Positions 45,601-53,844 of a DNA stretch of 64,000 nt are shown here, in pieces. Made by a program: the position numbers and the translations under genes. Below the pieces are notes generated by a model. That model worked only from the letters and a program-made list of their open reading frames with translations, was not told where the DNA came from and did not search any database. This DNA comes from Valencia hispanica (lineage: Eukaryota; Chordata; Actinopteri; Cyprinodontiformes; Valenciidae): contig OY747721.1 of the NCBI GenBank assembly GCA_963556495.2, forward strand, positions 7,693,649-7,757,648, read 5' to 3'. Every line of letters starts with the position of its first letter. The first letter of the stretch is position 1.

Positions 45601-47947
45601 ACTGATGACAAAGTTTTGCCCAATGGTACATTGGCCCAAAACGACAACCAGTTTGGCCAAAGCTGGAAATCAGAGACAAGCCAAGCAGGGTGAGCTCAGA
45701 CTCCACTTTTCTGTGGTTTCTCTAAAACAGCCCAAAAATTGCAAACTTTTTCACAGAGATTAGTTGTTTCTAAAATTTCTCAATTCTCTAACAACTTTTC
45801 TAGATGTGGATCCACTGATGAAAGAAGTGGCGACGGATTTAGTGGCTGCCAATTTATCGAAGAATACACAGAACTCTGCAGAGTCATCACCAACACCAGT
45901 GGCCCATTCAGTTCCTGTCACCTGCACTCTGACCCGCAGTCATTTTTCACTTCCTGTGTTTACGATCTCTGCCTCTACACGCCAACCAATGGCATGCTGT
46001 GTTCTGCTGTCTCTGCTTATGAGAAAACCTGCACCATTTTGGGTCTAAACATCCCAGACTGGCGCACACCTTTGCACTGTGGTATGTTTGTTTGGCTCAA
46101 TAGATTATCCGAACAATGAGCTTTTAATGGGTTCTATGCAATGTTGATGTTTTGAAATCCTCTCCTCTGATATTTCTGGTCCAGCTGAGACTGACCCCTG
46201 TGAACAGCTGGACTGTGCTGAGTATGAGTGGTGTGGTAAGAAAGATGGTGTGTATGGCTGCTTCTGTGATGAGCACCATCATAGACCTAACAATGAGAGC
46301 TACGGTAAGGGCAACACCTTTAAAACCTTTTTTTGTAGTGATAATCACATTGCAGAACACACTGTTTGAGCACAATCACATACTTTACTGTTGCTACTAA
46401 GACTTTGCATCTATTAGATTAGTTTTGTCACTAAACCTCAAAATATGTTTCTGTGAGCAGACTCCAACATCATATGTACCAGCAGTTCAGGCACCATGTC
46501 AATATCTCGCTGCCAGCTGTTTGAAGCCGGCTTCCACTCCAGTGCGCTCCACCTCCAAGATGACTCCTGGACGACTCGTGTTCCACTTCGACAATGACAA
46601 CCATCTATGCGGGACAGCTCTTAGGGTAAACTTCATAAACTAAAACATGTTCTTTAAAGCTGAAAATATTTTACTGCAATTGACTGACATCATTTTACCA
46701 TTTTGCTTTGTAGAGCAATGGAACTCACTTCATGTATGAGAACATCATTCAAGGGAATGTGGATCCTCATGGAGGTCTGATCAGTCGTGAGAGGAACCTT
46801 CATCTGTATTTCTCATGTGTTTACCCTCTGGCTCAGGCTCTGTCAATGGAAGTGGGCATCAATCCTGTGGAGAGGTGTCGATTCAATTTCATCTTTTTGC
46901 TAACTTTGAACAGTTGTTTTATTATGTCCAGTTCTACCTCTATGTCTTAATCAGTTATTGATAATTAATAATTGACTACTAAGCAAATTAAACTAGCTTA
47001 GTCAGCCCATCAGATGCATAACACTGGGTGGTCACATTAAATGTTTATTCTGCAGCATTTTGAGGAAGAGGCTTCCTATTGGCACTGGATCGTATCGTAT
47101 GAGGATGATCCCCTATGAGGATGAAGGCTTCATCTTCCCCTTCAGCACTAACAGAAACATAGAACTGGAAGTTGATGAGATGTTTTACCTGGAGGTGCGA
47201 ACGGAAGGAGTGGATCAGCGTCAATTTGCCACAGTTCTGGACTCTTGCTGGGCCACGCCGGTCAACCTAGCAAACTACCCTGTCCGCTGGGATCTTATTA
47301 TTTCACAGTAAATTAGACTTTCATGTCATTCTTTATAACCCACCTTGTTACTTCACTGTCTTCTTGCTGATTCTTGCATCTGCTTTTGCTTCACAGGTGT
47401 CCTAATGCAGAAGATGGAACCGTGAAAGTAATTCAGAATGGTGTCTCCAATGTGGCACGTTTCTCCTTCAGGATGTTCACCTTCACCAACTACACAGAGA
47501 TTTTCTTGCACTGCAGTGTCCATTTGTGTCTTTTGAGAAACAACAACTGCACAGCTGTAAGTTTCATTGTGCACTTAGTGCAACTATATCATGTCAAATA
47601 GTAGCTGTGCACCTTTAGAAGCCTTAAACATTGTTGTTTTTCTTTTTCTTTTTTTTTTACAGCACTGCTACCCAGGTCACCACACCCGATTCCGGAGGGA
47701 CATATCTTACCATGACTCTGGAGCTCTATCACTTGGACCATTAGTACTCGGGGCACAACAGAAGACTGGTAAAGTTCTCTCAAACTTGCTTAGTAAATAC
47801 AAAGATCATATTGTGATTGATTGACAAATTCTACCTGTGTGTCTTTTTACAGGTGGACTAATTCAAAGAAATGGTGCTTCAGGTCATCTGACATCAATTG
47901 TTACCCTGAGTTTTAGTTTGCTGGCGACCAGAATTCTGCTCAACTGA
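31356..47947 (+). CDS. Alpha-tectorin-like glycoprotein (TECTA family), about 24 exons
   Basis: Coding exons from GT-AG junctions: 31356-31398, 31517-31540, 33696-33811, 33900-34178, 34265-34360, 34498-34663, 36854-37254, 37343-37919, 37999-38582, 38867-39419, 39519-40114, 41860-42014, 42382-42782, about 42898-43091, 44924-45319, 45406-45689, 45804-46081, 46185-46304, 46461-46625, 46714-46874, 47056-47307, 47397-47556, 47663-47768, 47853-47947. They total about 6.2 kb, 2,066 codons; mammalian alpha-tectorin is of similar size and has the same order NIDO, VWC-like, four VWD units with C8 and TIL, ZP, GPI tail. Alpha-tectorin is a secreted, membrane-anchored protein that polymerises in apical extracellular matrix such as the tectorial membrane. 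Fish have several TECTA-like paralogues, so ortholog or paralog is undecided and I give no symbol. Splice phase is consistent everywhere except exon 46461-46625, which carries a frameshift. Confidence 0.85.
33696..34663 (+). CDS. NIDO domain exons
   Basis: Four exons encode a NIDO domain, the N-terminal module of nidogen, tectorin and mucin-4 type proteins. Landmarks are 'QQPFVYFGQQYNQIYVNHNG', 'WDIIAPFWTDFDNRLTGLVYY' (short part shown), 'ILTRATQDINEYFP', 'WVFVATWHEMPYW', 'QAVLISGGQYSFVLMNYG' and the closing 'NVNVPGRWAFRLDHGSRGC'. The last phrase is close to the end of the same domain in alpha-tectorin. Junctions are in phase 0, 0, 0 and then 1. The intron after it is 2.2 kb and contains a transposon. 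Confidence 0.85.
34742..35508. mobile_element. hAT-type element, copy B, in the NIDO-VWD1 intron
   Basis: Inverted relative to copy A at 10.85-13.55 kb and shares its segments: the right end reads GGATTACC... on the other strand with TAGGCCTGGGGCGGTAACC, and 34850-35060 matches the block with GGCCGCGCCTATGTGTCAAAG. Flanks CTCCACTC (left) and CTCCACGC (right) match at 7 of 8 positions if the element begins AAGGGCTGTGCCGG. The left side seems to have two TIR-like copies in tandem (GGGCTGTGCCGG and GGCTGTACCCTG at 34851), so the exact left end is uncertain. It lacks the 1.37 kb insert found in copy A and has a T-homopolymer (35403-35420) there. Confidence 0.75.
36601..36660. repeat. (TA)n microsatellite
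   Basis: About 29 TA units in the intron between the NIDO exons and exon 36854. Confidence 0.95.
36854..37919 (+). CDS. VWC-like segment, VWD1 and C8-1
   Basis: The exon at 36854 gives a cysteine-rich segment ('LGDSFWSDSTCAQRCTCTRA'), then VWD1 with the calcium-binding start 'SGDPHYYTFDN' and 'FHFQGTCTYVLSEQC'. The next exon (37343) closes VWD1 with 'NSTCGLCGNFNNHPGDD'; the CGLCG motif is intact. C8-1 follows: 'HCGILENTTGPFAACH', 'FVDSCVYDLCV' and 'CQALNVYSSQCQQNG'. The exon joins the NIDO exon in phase 1 (A|GT). Confidence 0.88.
37999..39419 (+). CDS. TIL1, VWD2 and C8-2
   Basis: The TIL module starts 'CPANSHYEAQGTGCPSTC' with a 'CVCNSGYLLSGGVCVP' end. VWD2 is unusual: where the other units have GDPHYxTFDG, this has 'IRGPGSYHTFDG', so the first acidic calcium ligand is replaced, and CGLCG is 'GGLCG' ('LLGGLCGNYNDDQHDD'), with one of the paired cysteines lost. 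C8-2 has 'YCGVLNSHTGPFTSC' and 'CEVLRDYALMCQHNG'. A loss of both features in one unit suggests that VWD2 has lost calcium binding and disulfide-exchange function while keeping the fold. Confidence 0.85.
39519..42782 (+). CDS. TIL2, VWD3 and C8-3, around a LINE-bearing intron
   Basis: TIL2 starts 'CSSNSHYELCGSSCPSSC'. VWD3 has a canonical start 'SASGDPHYLTFDGKAYDFQG' and continues across a 1.75 kb intron (40115-41859) into a 155 bp exon (41860-42014), then the exon 42382-42782 with intact 'CGLCGNFNGNQNDD'. C8-3 has 'CEVIQAADGPFSFCH', 'FSDCVFDVCVSG' and 'CRALETYVTACQSAN'. The intron insert has not damaged either splice site. Confidence 0.87.
40180..41130 (-). mobile_element. LINE 3' end (CR1/Rex1-like) in an intron
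   Basis: On the minus strand an open frame (41125-40481) carries the C-terminal part of a LINE ORF2: 'ERDVIVDFRKS', 'YRFLGSIISQVLRWE', 'KKAQQRTYFLRQLKKFQLP', 'IIRSAERVIGCNLPSLRELY' and 'LFEPLPSGRRLRSIRTKTSR'. A 3' UTR follows and the tail is at 40190-40260 (ATCAGAATCAGATTTATTGCC...). It is antisense to the tectorin-like gene. The 215-codon frame is uninterrupted, so the copy is young or has been kept by chance. Confidence 0.85.
42895..46081 (+). CDS. TIL3, VWD4 and C8-4
   Basis: TIL3 starts 'CPANSHYELCGTDCGNTC'; its exon can begin at 42895 or 42898, since two AG acceptors three bases apart are both in phase. A 1.8 kb intron with two transposons follows. VWD4 starts at 44924 with 'AGESFWTDGCSQRCEC', then 'TVWGDPHYNTFDGALAHFQG'; the closing motif is 'SGMCGNFNGDPTDD', with the first cysteine of CGLCG lost. 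C8-4 (45804-46081) has 'CRVITNTSGPFSSCH' and 'FTSCVYDLCLYTP'. Splice phases 0, 0, 2 and 1 fit. Confidence 0.85.
43320..44119. mobile_element. Non-autonomous TIR transposon with GGTTGTC motifs, intronic
   Basis: Left end GTAGGGGAAACTGGGGCTGG continues TTGTC; right end, read inward, is GTAGGGGAGACAGGAGCTGG then TTGTC, a 25-base TIR with three mismatches. The motif GGNGCTGGTTGTC or its complement recurs inside (about 43675, 43702, 43910 and 43930), as sub-terminal repeats. No ORF with transposase features; target duplication not evident. Superfamily unassigned. Confidence 0.65.
44437..44770. mobile_element. Fragment of a Tc1/IS630-like transposon
   Basis: Starts at AAAAAATAAAGGGAACACACAATG, the end sequence of an abundant fish IS630/Tc1-like family, and continues with matching sub-terminal text (GATTGACAATCAATTTCACATGCTGT, CACCACTAG-type segment) and a piece 'GTTGCTCATCCAGGATGGCACATCAA' from the transposase region. 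The other end and most of the coding part are missing. Family from memory. Confidence 0.55.
46185..47768 (+). CDS. EGF-like linker and ZP domain, with a frameshift
   Basis: 46185-46304 encodes a cysteine-rich EGF-like segment ('CEQLDCAEYEWCGKKDGVYG'). The ZP domain begins at 46461 ('ICTSSSGTMSISRCQLFEAG') and continues over six exons: 'GRLVFHFDNDNHLCGT', 'SNGTHFMYENII', 'LYFSCVYPLAQALSME', 'YFLEVRTEGVDQRQF' type segments and 'NYTEIFLHCSVHLCLLRN'. Between 'LHLQDDS' and 'GRLVFHF' the frame shifts; the first frame meets TGA at 46595-46597, and a conserved cysteine expected after DDS is missing. 'RFRRD' near 47700 is a furin-type cleavage site, the usual ZP release site. Confidence 0.82.
47853..47947 (+). 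CDS. Terminal exon: GPI-anchor signal
   Basis: 95 bp exon in phase 1, encoding 31 residues from 'GGLIQRNGASGH' to 'FSLLATRILLN' and TGA. The small-residue cluster NGASG followed by a spacer and a hydrophobic tail is the pattern of a GPI attachment signal, as in alpha-tectorin. A near copy of this exon is at 50056-50150. Confidence 0.8.
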
Positions 47948-48490
<543 letters not shown>

Positions 48491-48591
48491 ATGGCATGTT
48501 CTGTATTGTTTTTTAATACATTAACATATAATTCTAATATAATTTTATATTTTAATAATAATCCCTCTATCATCTGAGACAGAATAGAGGG

Positions 48592-49560
48592 TGTTAGAAA
48601 TTAGTCACAGTTTCCATATGTTCTGGGGTGATACATTTCAGAGGGTTGATTCTGGATTGTTTTCCACATTTGTTTTCCACAAATGAACTGAACAGACTGT
48701 TGGATGGCTAGAAGCCATTTTTCCCAGATGGACTGAGCAGACCTCATTTCCCAGCAATCATAGCTGTGACCCCAACACACTCCTATTGGTCCGTTACCAC
48801 CAATGGTGACATTAATGATGACATCACACCCAAAGGGCTATAAGAAGGTGGTGGCGGCCATTTCAAATTGTTCTCAGCAGAAACTTCTGCTATAGAGAGG
48901 ATGTCTCACAGGTGAAAATACTCTTTTGTTCTGATGCGCCGCTGGACCGGGACGAACTCTCATTTCAAAGCTTTGAAGTGCCCATTGCTTTTTGTGTATC
49001 TACCTTGGGTTATATCAGGACTGTTCCAAGACAGTTACGACGTAGACCTGCAAGCCGTCCGGCCTGCAGTTGGGACACACGGTCCTAAAAATCCTGCACA
49101 GGTCCTAACTCTCCTTTTCTTTCTCAACTACGGACACATTTTGCTCTCCTCTTCGTGGACTGGACCTCCCTCAAAGCAAAGTAGGACTGAACTGGTTCAT
49201 CCAACGTGATCTTTTGCCAGGGCAGATAAATAGGGAATATAGAGTTCTTAACGAGTTTGATTTCATTCATTGTAGGTTTAAAGTGTTTTTAAATGCTGAA
49301 CTTGTTGGCTTATTTAGCATCGCCGCACGCATAAGTTTGTGAGCTGTATTTGCTGTGTTAAAATGGTTTTTATCCTGAGCGGATCCCACTCTCTCTATCT
49401 CTCTATCTCTCTCTATCTATGAAAGATAACTTTCCCTTACTTACATAGTGTTGCTTTAAAGAGAAGTGGTCTGTGATTCAATGGTGTATGCGTACAATTG
49501 ATGTCCACAGCATGTGAATTTATACCTTCAAGAAGAGACTGGATGTCTGGTCTTCTAACA
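48592..49560 (+). mobile_element. LTR with adjacent primer-binding-like site
   Basis: Starts TGTTAGAA and ends TTCTAACA, an 8-base inverted terminal repeat in the TG...CA form of LTRs. A TATA-like CTATAAGAAGG lies at 48838-48848. Directly after the end, CAGAAGTGGTGCCCTGAA has the TGG start expected of a tRNA-primer site. No gag, pol or second LTR follows; a 120 bp internal piece is all that could remain. It sits between the two copies of the tectorin-like terminal exon. Confidence 0.5.
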
Positions 49561-50055
49561 CAGAAGTGGTGCCCTGAATATTAATAGATTAAACTTGAAC
49601 CTCATCAAGAATAATCTTAATGTTAAATTATTGATCATAATTATTGATGGTTATGTAAACCAGACAAAAAATCGCTCACTCTGTGTCACAACCTGCATAT
49701 TCTGTCTTTGTGACCAGTTCTTTGGAGTGCCTCCAACCTTTAGCAACCCTTTTGTTTTTTAATGTGAAAAGGTCCTTGTCTTTTATTTGGCAGCTTTGGG
49801 TTTTGGTTGCTGCCAGTTGCCACCCCCCTGACTCTGTTGCATCACAGAACATCTCCTCCCACATCCTAGACAAAAACTTTACCCTAAGATCAGAGCTAAA
49901 GAGCACCAATTGCACAAACCAGCAGCCACAGAGACCGTTTGTACCCCCCAGGCTGTCTCTGATGAACACAATATTTGCACTGTCACAGTTTATCTTTCTT
50001 AATTTAAAGAACATTGCTGCATTGATTAACAAATTATACCTGTGTCTTTTTACAG

Positions 50056-50150
50056 GTGAACTAATTCAAAGAAATGGTGCTTCAGGCCATCTAAAATTAA
50101 GCATTACCCTGCTTTTCAGTTTGCTGACGACCAGAATTTTGTTCAGTTGA
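50056..50150 (+). CDS. Duplicated GPI-tail terminal exon
   Basis: Near copy of 47853-47947: same length (95 bp), same acceptor context (ACCTGTG...CTTTTTACAG), same start phase and a TGA at the same place. The encoded tail is 'GELIQRNGASGHLK' plus 'TLLFSLLTTRILFS', so the NGASG cluster and hydrophobic end are kept. Similarity includes the end of the intron and much of the 3' UTR. The splice donor at 47768 would join it in frame. It could be an alternative last exon or a relic of a tandem gene copy whose other exons are gone. Confidence 0.6.
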
Positions 50151-50720
50151 TATCAAATTTTAAAATCCAGAAATTTTTTTTGTCACTTATGATTGATGTT
50201 AATAAGAAGCATTTTCCAGATTTTGGTATGTAAATGGTAAATGGCCTGCACTTGAGTGGCACTTTATCTAGTCCAGAGGACTGCAAAGTGCTTTGCACCA
50301 CACTGAGTCATTCATGCACGTACTTGTAATTAGATAACAGAAGCAATTTAGATTTTTAACATCTGGGGCATCGTTGTGCTTTAGACTAATTGTGGGATTC
50401 AGGCAATGTTCCGTTTTTTGTTTCTTTTGTGGGAATTTTTATCATTACTAGTTGGTAATATCAGAGGATGGGAAATGTCAACTGTGTTGTTGGATTTAGG
50501 GTTACATTTATATAGAAAAAGCTAATTATTGTTTACAGAAATGATCCCAAAATGTCAAACTGAATAAAATCAAGAATTATTTTCTCATTGTCTAAATTGT
50601 GTTTAAGGATTTTTTTTGTGTGCCAGGAGATGTATGTATTTATTTATAAAAGAGATTATTAAAGGAACTAGCTTTTTTTTTTCCTGTTTGTAAACACCTT
50701 AATAAACTGTATGTTTTGCG
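50151..50720 (+). repeat. Duplicated 3' UTR of the tectorin-like gene
   Basis: Matches 47948-48490 in blocks: ATATCAAA...TTTTAAAATCCAG, CACTTATGATTNATGTT, AAACTGAATNAAAT, and ATAAAAGNGATTA. AATAAA is at 50701-50706. A repeat end (TGGCCTGCACTTGAGTGGC... at 50238-50330) typical of fish MITE or SINE tails is inserted in it. Confidence 0.65.
50238..50330. mobile_element. Short fish repeat tail inserted in duplicated UTR
   Basis: TGGCCTGCACTTGAGTGGCAC, then AAAGTGCTTTGCACCACA and GAGTCATTCATGCACG, resembles the common fish 'GGCCTGTATTTGTATAGCGC...AAAGCGCTTTACA' repeat end. The first UTR copy lacks it. Confidence 0.5.
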
Positions 50721-50939
50721 TGTGAACAGTTTGTTGTCATGGAACAGCGTTTAACCTCACCTGTTGTAAAACAGGTTAAGTAAATAGACATCAATAAAAT
50801 ACTTGGAAAGTTGACCAGTGATTATATTTTATTAATTATATTATATAGTATTATATTATACAGTATCTACGATTTTCAAACTCAATGGGAAGGATACGAT
50901 CTGATCTTCAGCCACCAGATGGCGGTAGAGCACAGGGCA

Positions 50940-51430
50940 AGGCAAGACAACTTTATTTCTAAAGCAGTTTCACCAACAAGACAATTCAAGGTGCTTTACA
51001 TCATTAGGGGATAAAATAAATGCAGCAATTAAAGCATAAAACACAACATTAGACACATAACATATGACACACTAAAACATGACATTCCAGCTATCATTAA
51101 TCAGTTACTCAAAGGCAGCTCTAAACAGATGGGTTTTTAGCCTTGATTTGAAGGAACTCAGTGTTTCAGCAGCTGTGCAGCTGTCTGGAAGTTTGTTCCA
51201 GATAAGGGGAGTATAGAAACTGAAAGCGTCTTCTCCAATTTTGGTTCTGATTCTAGGGATGATAAGTAGATTAGAGTTGGAGGACCTGAGTGGTCTGGAG
51301 GGTTGGTATAGTGGCAACTAGTCTTCAACATACTTTGGTGCTAAGCCATTCAATGATTTATTAACTATTAAAAGTATTTCGAAGTCTATTCTCTGAGCTA
51401 CAGGGAGCCAGTGTAAAGACTGGAGTGAAA
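50940..51430 (-). mobile_element. L2-like LINE 3' end
   Basis: On the minus strand the C-terminal frame 51317-51105 reads 'PSRPLRSSNSNLLIIPRIRT' (in part), 'AFSFYTPLIWNKLPD' and 'FKSRLKTHLFRAAF', then the GCAAGGCAAGACAACTTTATTT tail at 50938-50960. It is the same family as 2663-4064 and 61.5-63.66 kb, more diverged. Confidence 0.85.
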
Positions 51431-51534
51431 TTCTTTAAAGCGAAAGTGACGTAAAGGTTAGCAGCAGATCCATCCAAACCCAGTGTTTTGAACTGATTTT
51501 AAAAGTATAAGACATTTATGGGATATATTAAAAT

Positions 51535-51830
51535 TGAAAAATACTTTATTGATCCCAGAGGGAAATTAAGTGTTGTTGTAGCTCATACAATTATTTCTTT
51601 AAGGAGTTGTTGTACATCATGATAGTTGTTGGCAGGAAAGATTTCCTGAAGAGGTCTGTGTTGCAGCAAAACTGAAGAAGCCTCTGACTCAAAACACTCT
51701 GTTGTTGGATAATATCATGAAGAGGATGTTTGGGGTTGTCCACAATCTTCTTGATTTTATGAAGATATACTAGTAAAACGATCCTAGAATTACATCTATA
51801 AATTATTTTTCTTCTGATCAACTATACTGT
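51535..51830 (-). mobile_element. Rex1-like LINE 3' end
   Basis: Minus-strand frame 51821-51591 has 'LHKIKKIVDNPKHPLHD', 'QQQSVLSQRLLQFCCNTDLF' and 'RKSFLPTTIMMYNNSLKK', then a 3' UTR with GATCAATAAAGTA-type tail at 51535-51570. It matches the end of the Rex1-like copy at 8.6-10.07 kb and shows a cysteine where that copy has a stop. Confidence 0.85.
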
Positions 51831-51839
51831 GAGTAACTC

Positions 51840-52480
51840 AATTTATTACATACAGAAGCTCCACAGATTTCTGTCAAACCTACTCCCATTTAAGACAGGT
51901 CCTGTGGACTGTTGAGCCATTAGATTAAGTAAAAGAAAATATGCAAGCGCATTCAAGGGATAAAGTAACCTATTTTTTTATATTTAAGCCATATTAGCTT
52001 TTTATAGTTCCCATGTGCTTTGAAGAGAAAGTAAGTTGTCCAGTGAAAGTGATTAAGAATGAGACAGGAAGCTGAGAGGGAAGCTAACTCCTGTAAATAC
52101 ATATATTTGTAAATAAATACATTTGAAAATAAATGACTGGTGACATAAAACTGTAAAGAAATTAATGAATAAACAAATGTGTTTATAAATTTGAAAAAGA
52201 AACTAAATAAATAAGAAAATGTGGGGAAAAAATTATTAAATACAGGAGAAAATTAAATTTAAATTAAAAAAATTACATATATTTGGAAATAAATTAACAA
52301 ATAAATATTTAAATAGCATCAGCTCTCCATAGTTTTTGGGCCTCTTAAAATATTATTTCCAAATTGGATAAAATTTTTGAAAGCAAATAATTTAATTACA
52401 TTTGATTAACACAAATTTACCATCACATTTGACTAGAATAATAAGTCTTAGATTTAGATAAACCACATTCCCATCCCAGG
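51840..52480. other. AT-rich stretch without a gene
   Basis: Low-complexity AAATAAAT-type sequence from about 52100 to 52320; no coding signal. Confidence 0.5.
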
Positions 52481-52482
52481 CT

Positions 52483-52845
52483 GCACAGTGGCGCAGTTGG
52501 TAGCACTGTTGCCTTGCAGCAAGAAGGTCCTGGGTTCAAATCCCAGCCTGGGGTCTTTCTGCATGGAGTTTGCATGTTCTCCCTGTGCATGCGTGGGTTC
52601 TCTCCAGGTACTCCGGCTTCCTCCCACAGTCCAAAAACATGACTGTTAGGTGAATTGGTTGCTCTAAATTGCCCTTAGGTATGAGTGTGTGCGTACATGG
52701 TTGTTTGTCCTGTATGTCTCTGTGTTGCCCTGCGATGGACTGGCGACCTGTCCAGGGTCCCTTGACTGCTGGAGATAGGCACCAGCCGCCCCGCAACCCT
52801 ACATAGGATGGACGGGTATGGAAAATGGATGGATGGACATTCCCA
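52483..52845 (+). mobile_element. tRNA-derived SINE
   Basis: The head has pol III promoter boxes: A box TGGCGCAGTTGGTAGC (about 52489) and B box GGTTCAAATCC (52533-52543). The body contains TTCTGCATGGAGTTTGCATG and CTCCCACAGTCCAAAAACATG, and the tail ends in ATGGATGGATGG, the same 3' tail as the Rex3/RTE fragment at 17.4 kb. Sharing of a tail with an RTE LINE suggests the machinery it used. Confidence 0.85.
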
Positions 52846-53239
52846 TCCCTCCGCCACAGATTTAAAAGCATGATCATAGTTATACACGCACCTAAAAGTA
52901 ACAGTAAAAAGGACAATGGGCTGAGTACAGATGAGCCAGGTAAGGAAGTGCTATCAAAGGAGCCATCTGCACTGGCAGCAGCAGATCAACAGCAGCCGCC
53001 AAGACACTGACCCAGGGTGCCCAGAGGAGGCAAGGCAAAGACCCCTATCTCCACCAAGCGCTACCTAGTAAGCACCCAGGTAGCCACAGTTGACCACCGC
53101 TCCTGAGGCAGAGGGCTCCCATAGAGGAAACACTGGAAGGAAGATTAAAACAAGTTAAAGTATAAAATAAACTGAGAATATGTATGGTAAAACACTGATC
53201 AAATTTATTAAAACATGCAGAGCAATTAAATGGACTATA

Positions 53240-53720
53240 ATAAATAATAATCAGTTAAAAGCAAGGCTAAAAAGGTGAGTCTTGAGCCTGCTCTCAAAAA
53301 CATGAATGTTCTCTGGAGCCCTGAGGTTCTCCGGCAGCCTGTTTCATAGGTGAGGGCCATAATAATGGAAAGACGCCTCGTGGGTGATTGTGTGTCCTGA
53401 CTTTAGGGATGACAAGGAGACGGCTGCCAGAGGAGCGCAGAAACAGCGATGATTCATATGGTAAAAGCTGTTCTGAAAGATAAGAAGGCCAAAGATTATT
53501 AAGACACTTAAAAACCAGTAAGAGAACCTTAAAATCGATCTTAAAACATGCGGGGAGCCAATGCAATGTGTTTAGGACAGGCGTAATATGTTCCCGCCTC
53601 CTGGCCTTAGTCAGGACACATGTTGCTGAATTTCAGAGAGGTCGCAAACCGAATATACTCTTATTTTTTTTGGAAAGACCAGAAATCAGGGCATTACAGT
53701 AATTAATTCTGCTGGTAATA
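53240..53720 (-). mobile_element. L2-like LINE 3' fragment, second subfamily
   Basis: Minus-strand frame 53566-53294 has 'MHWLPACFKIDFKVLLLVFK', 'LRSSGSRLLVIPKVRT' and a frame-disturbed remainder. It differs from the 'SSLLNIPRL' L2 copies in this window and so is another subfamily. 53761-53830 carries another repeat end (AACTTTATTTATAAAGTGCTTTTCA). Confidence 0.75.
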
Positions 53721-53844
53721 AAAGCATGCATCAGTATCTCCGTGTTGGCCCGTCAGAGAATCAAATCAAACTTTATTTATAAAGTGCTTTTCATACAAAA
53801 AGTTGCATCACAAAGTGTAGCTCCCAGGCAGACTTATATGAGCC

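Noticed and set aside
49683..50150. A single 155-codon frame that includes the duplicated GPI tail.
   Set aside because: The part before 50056 is intron-like and LTR-adjacent sequence with no match to the gene; only the 95 bp exon is supported, by its splice acceptor and homology.
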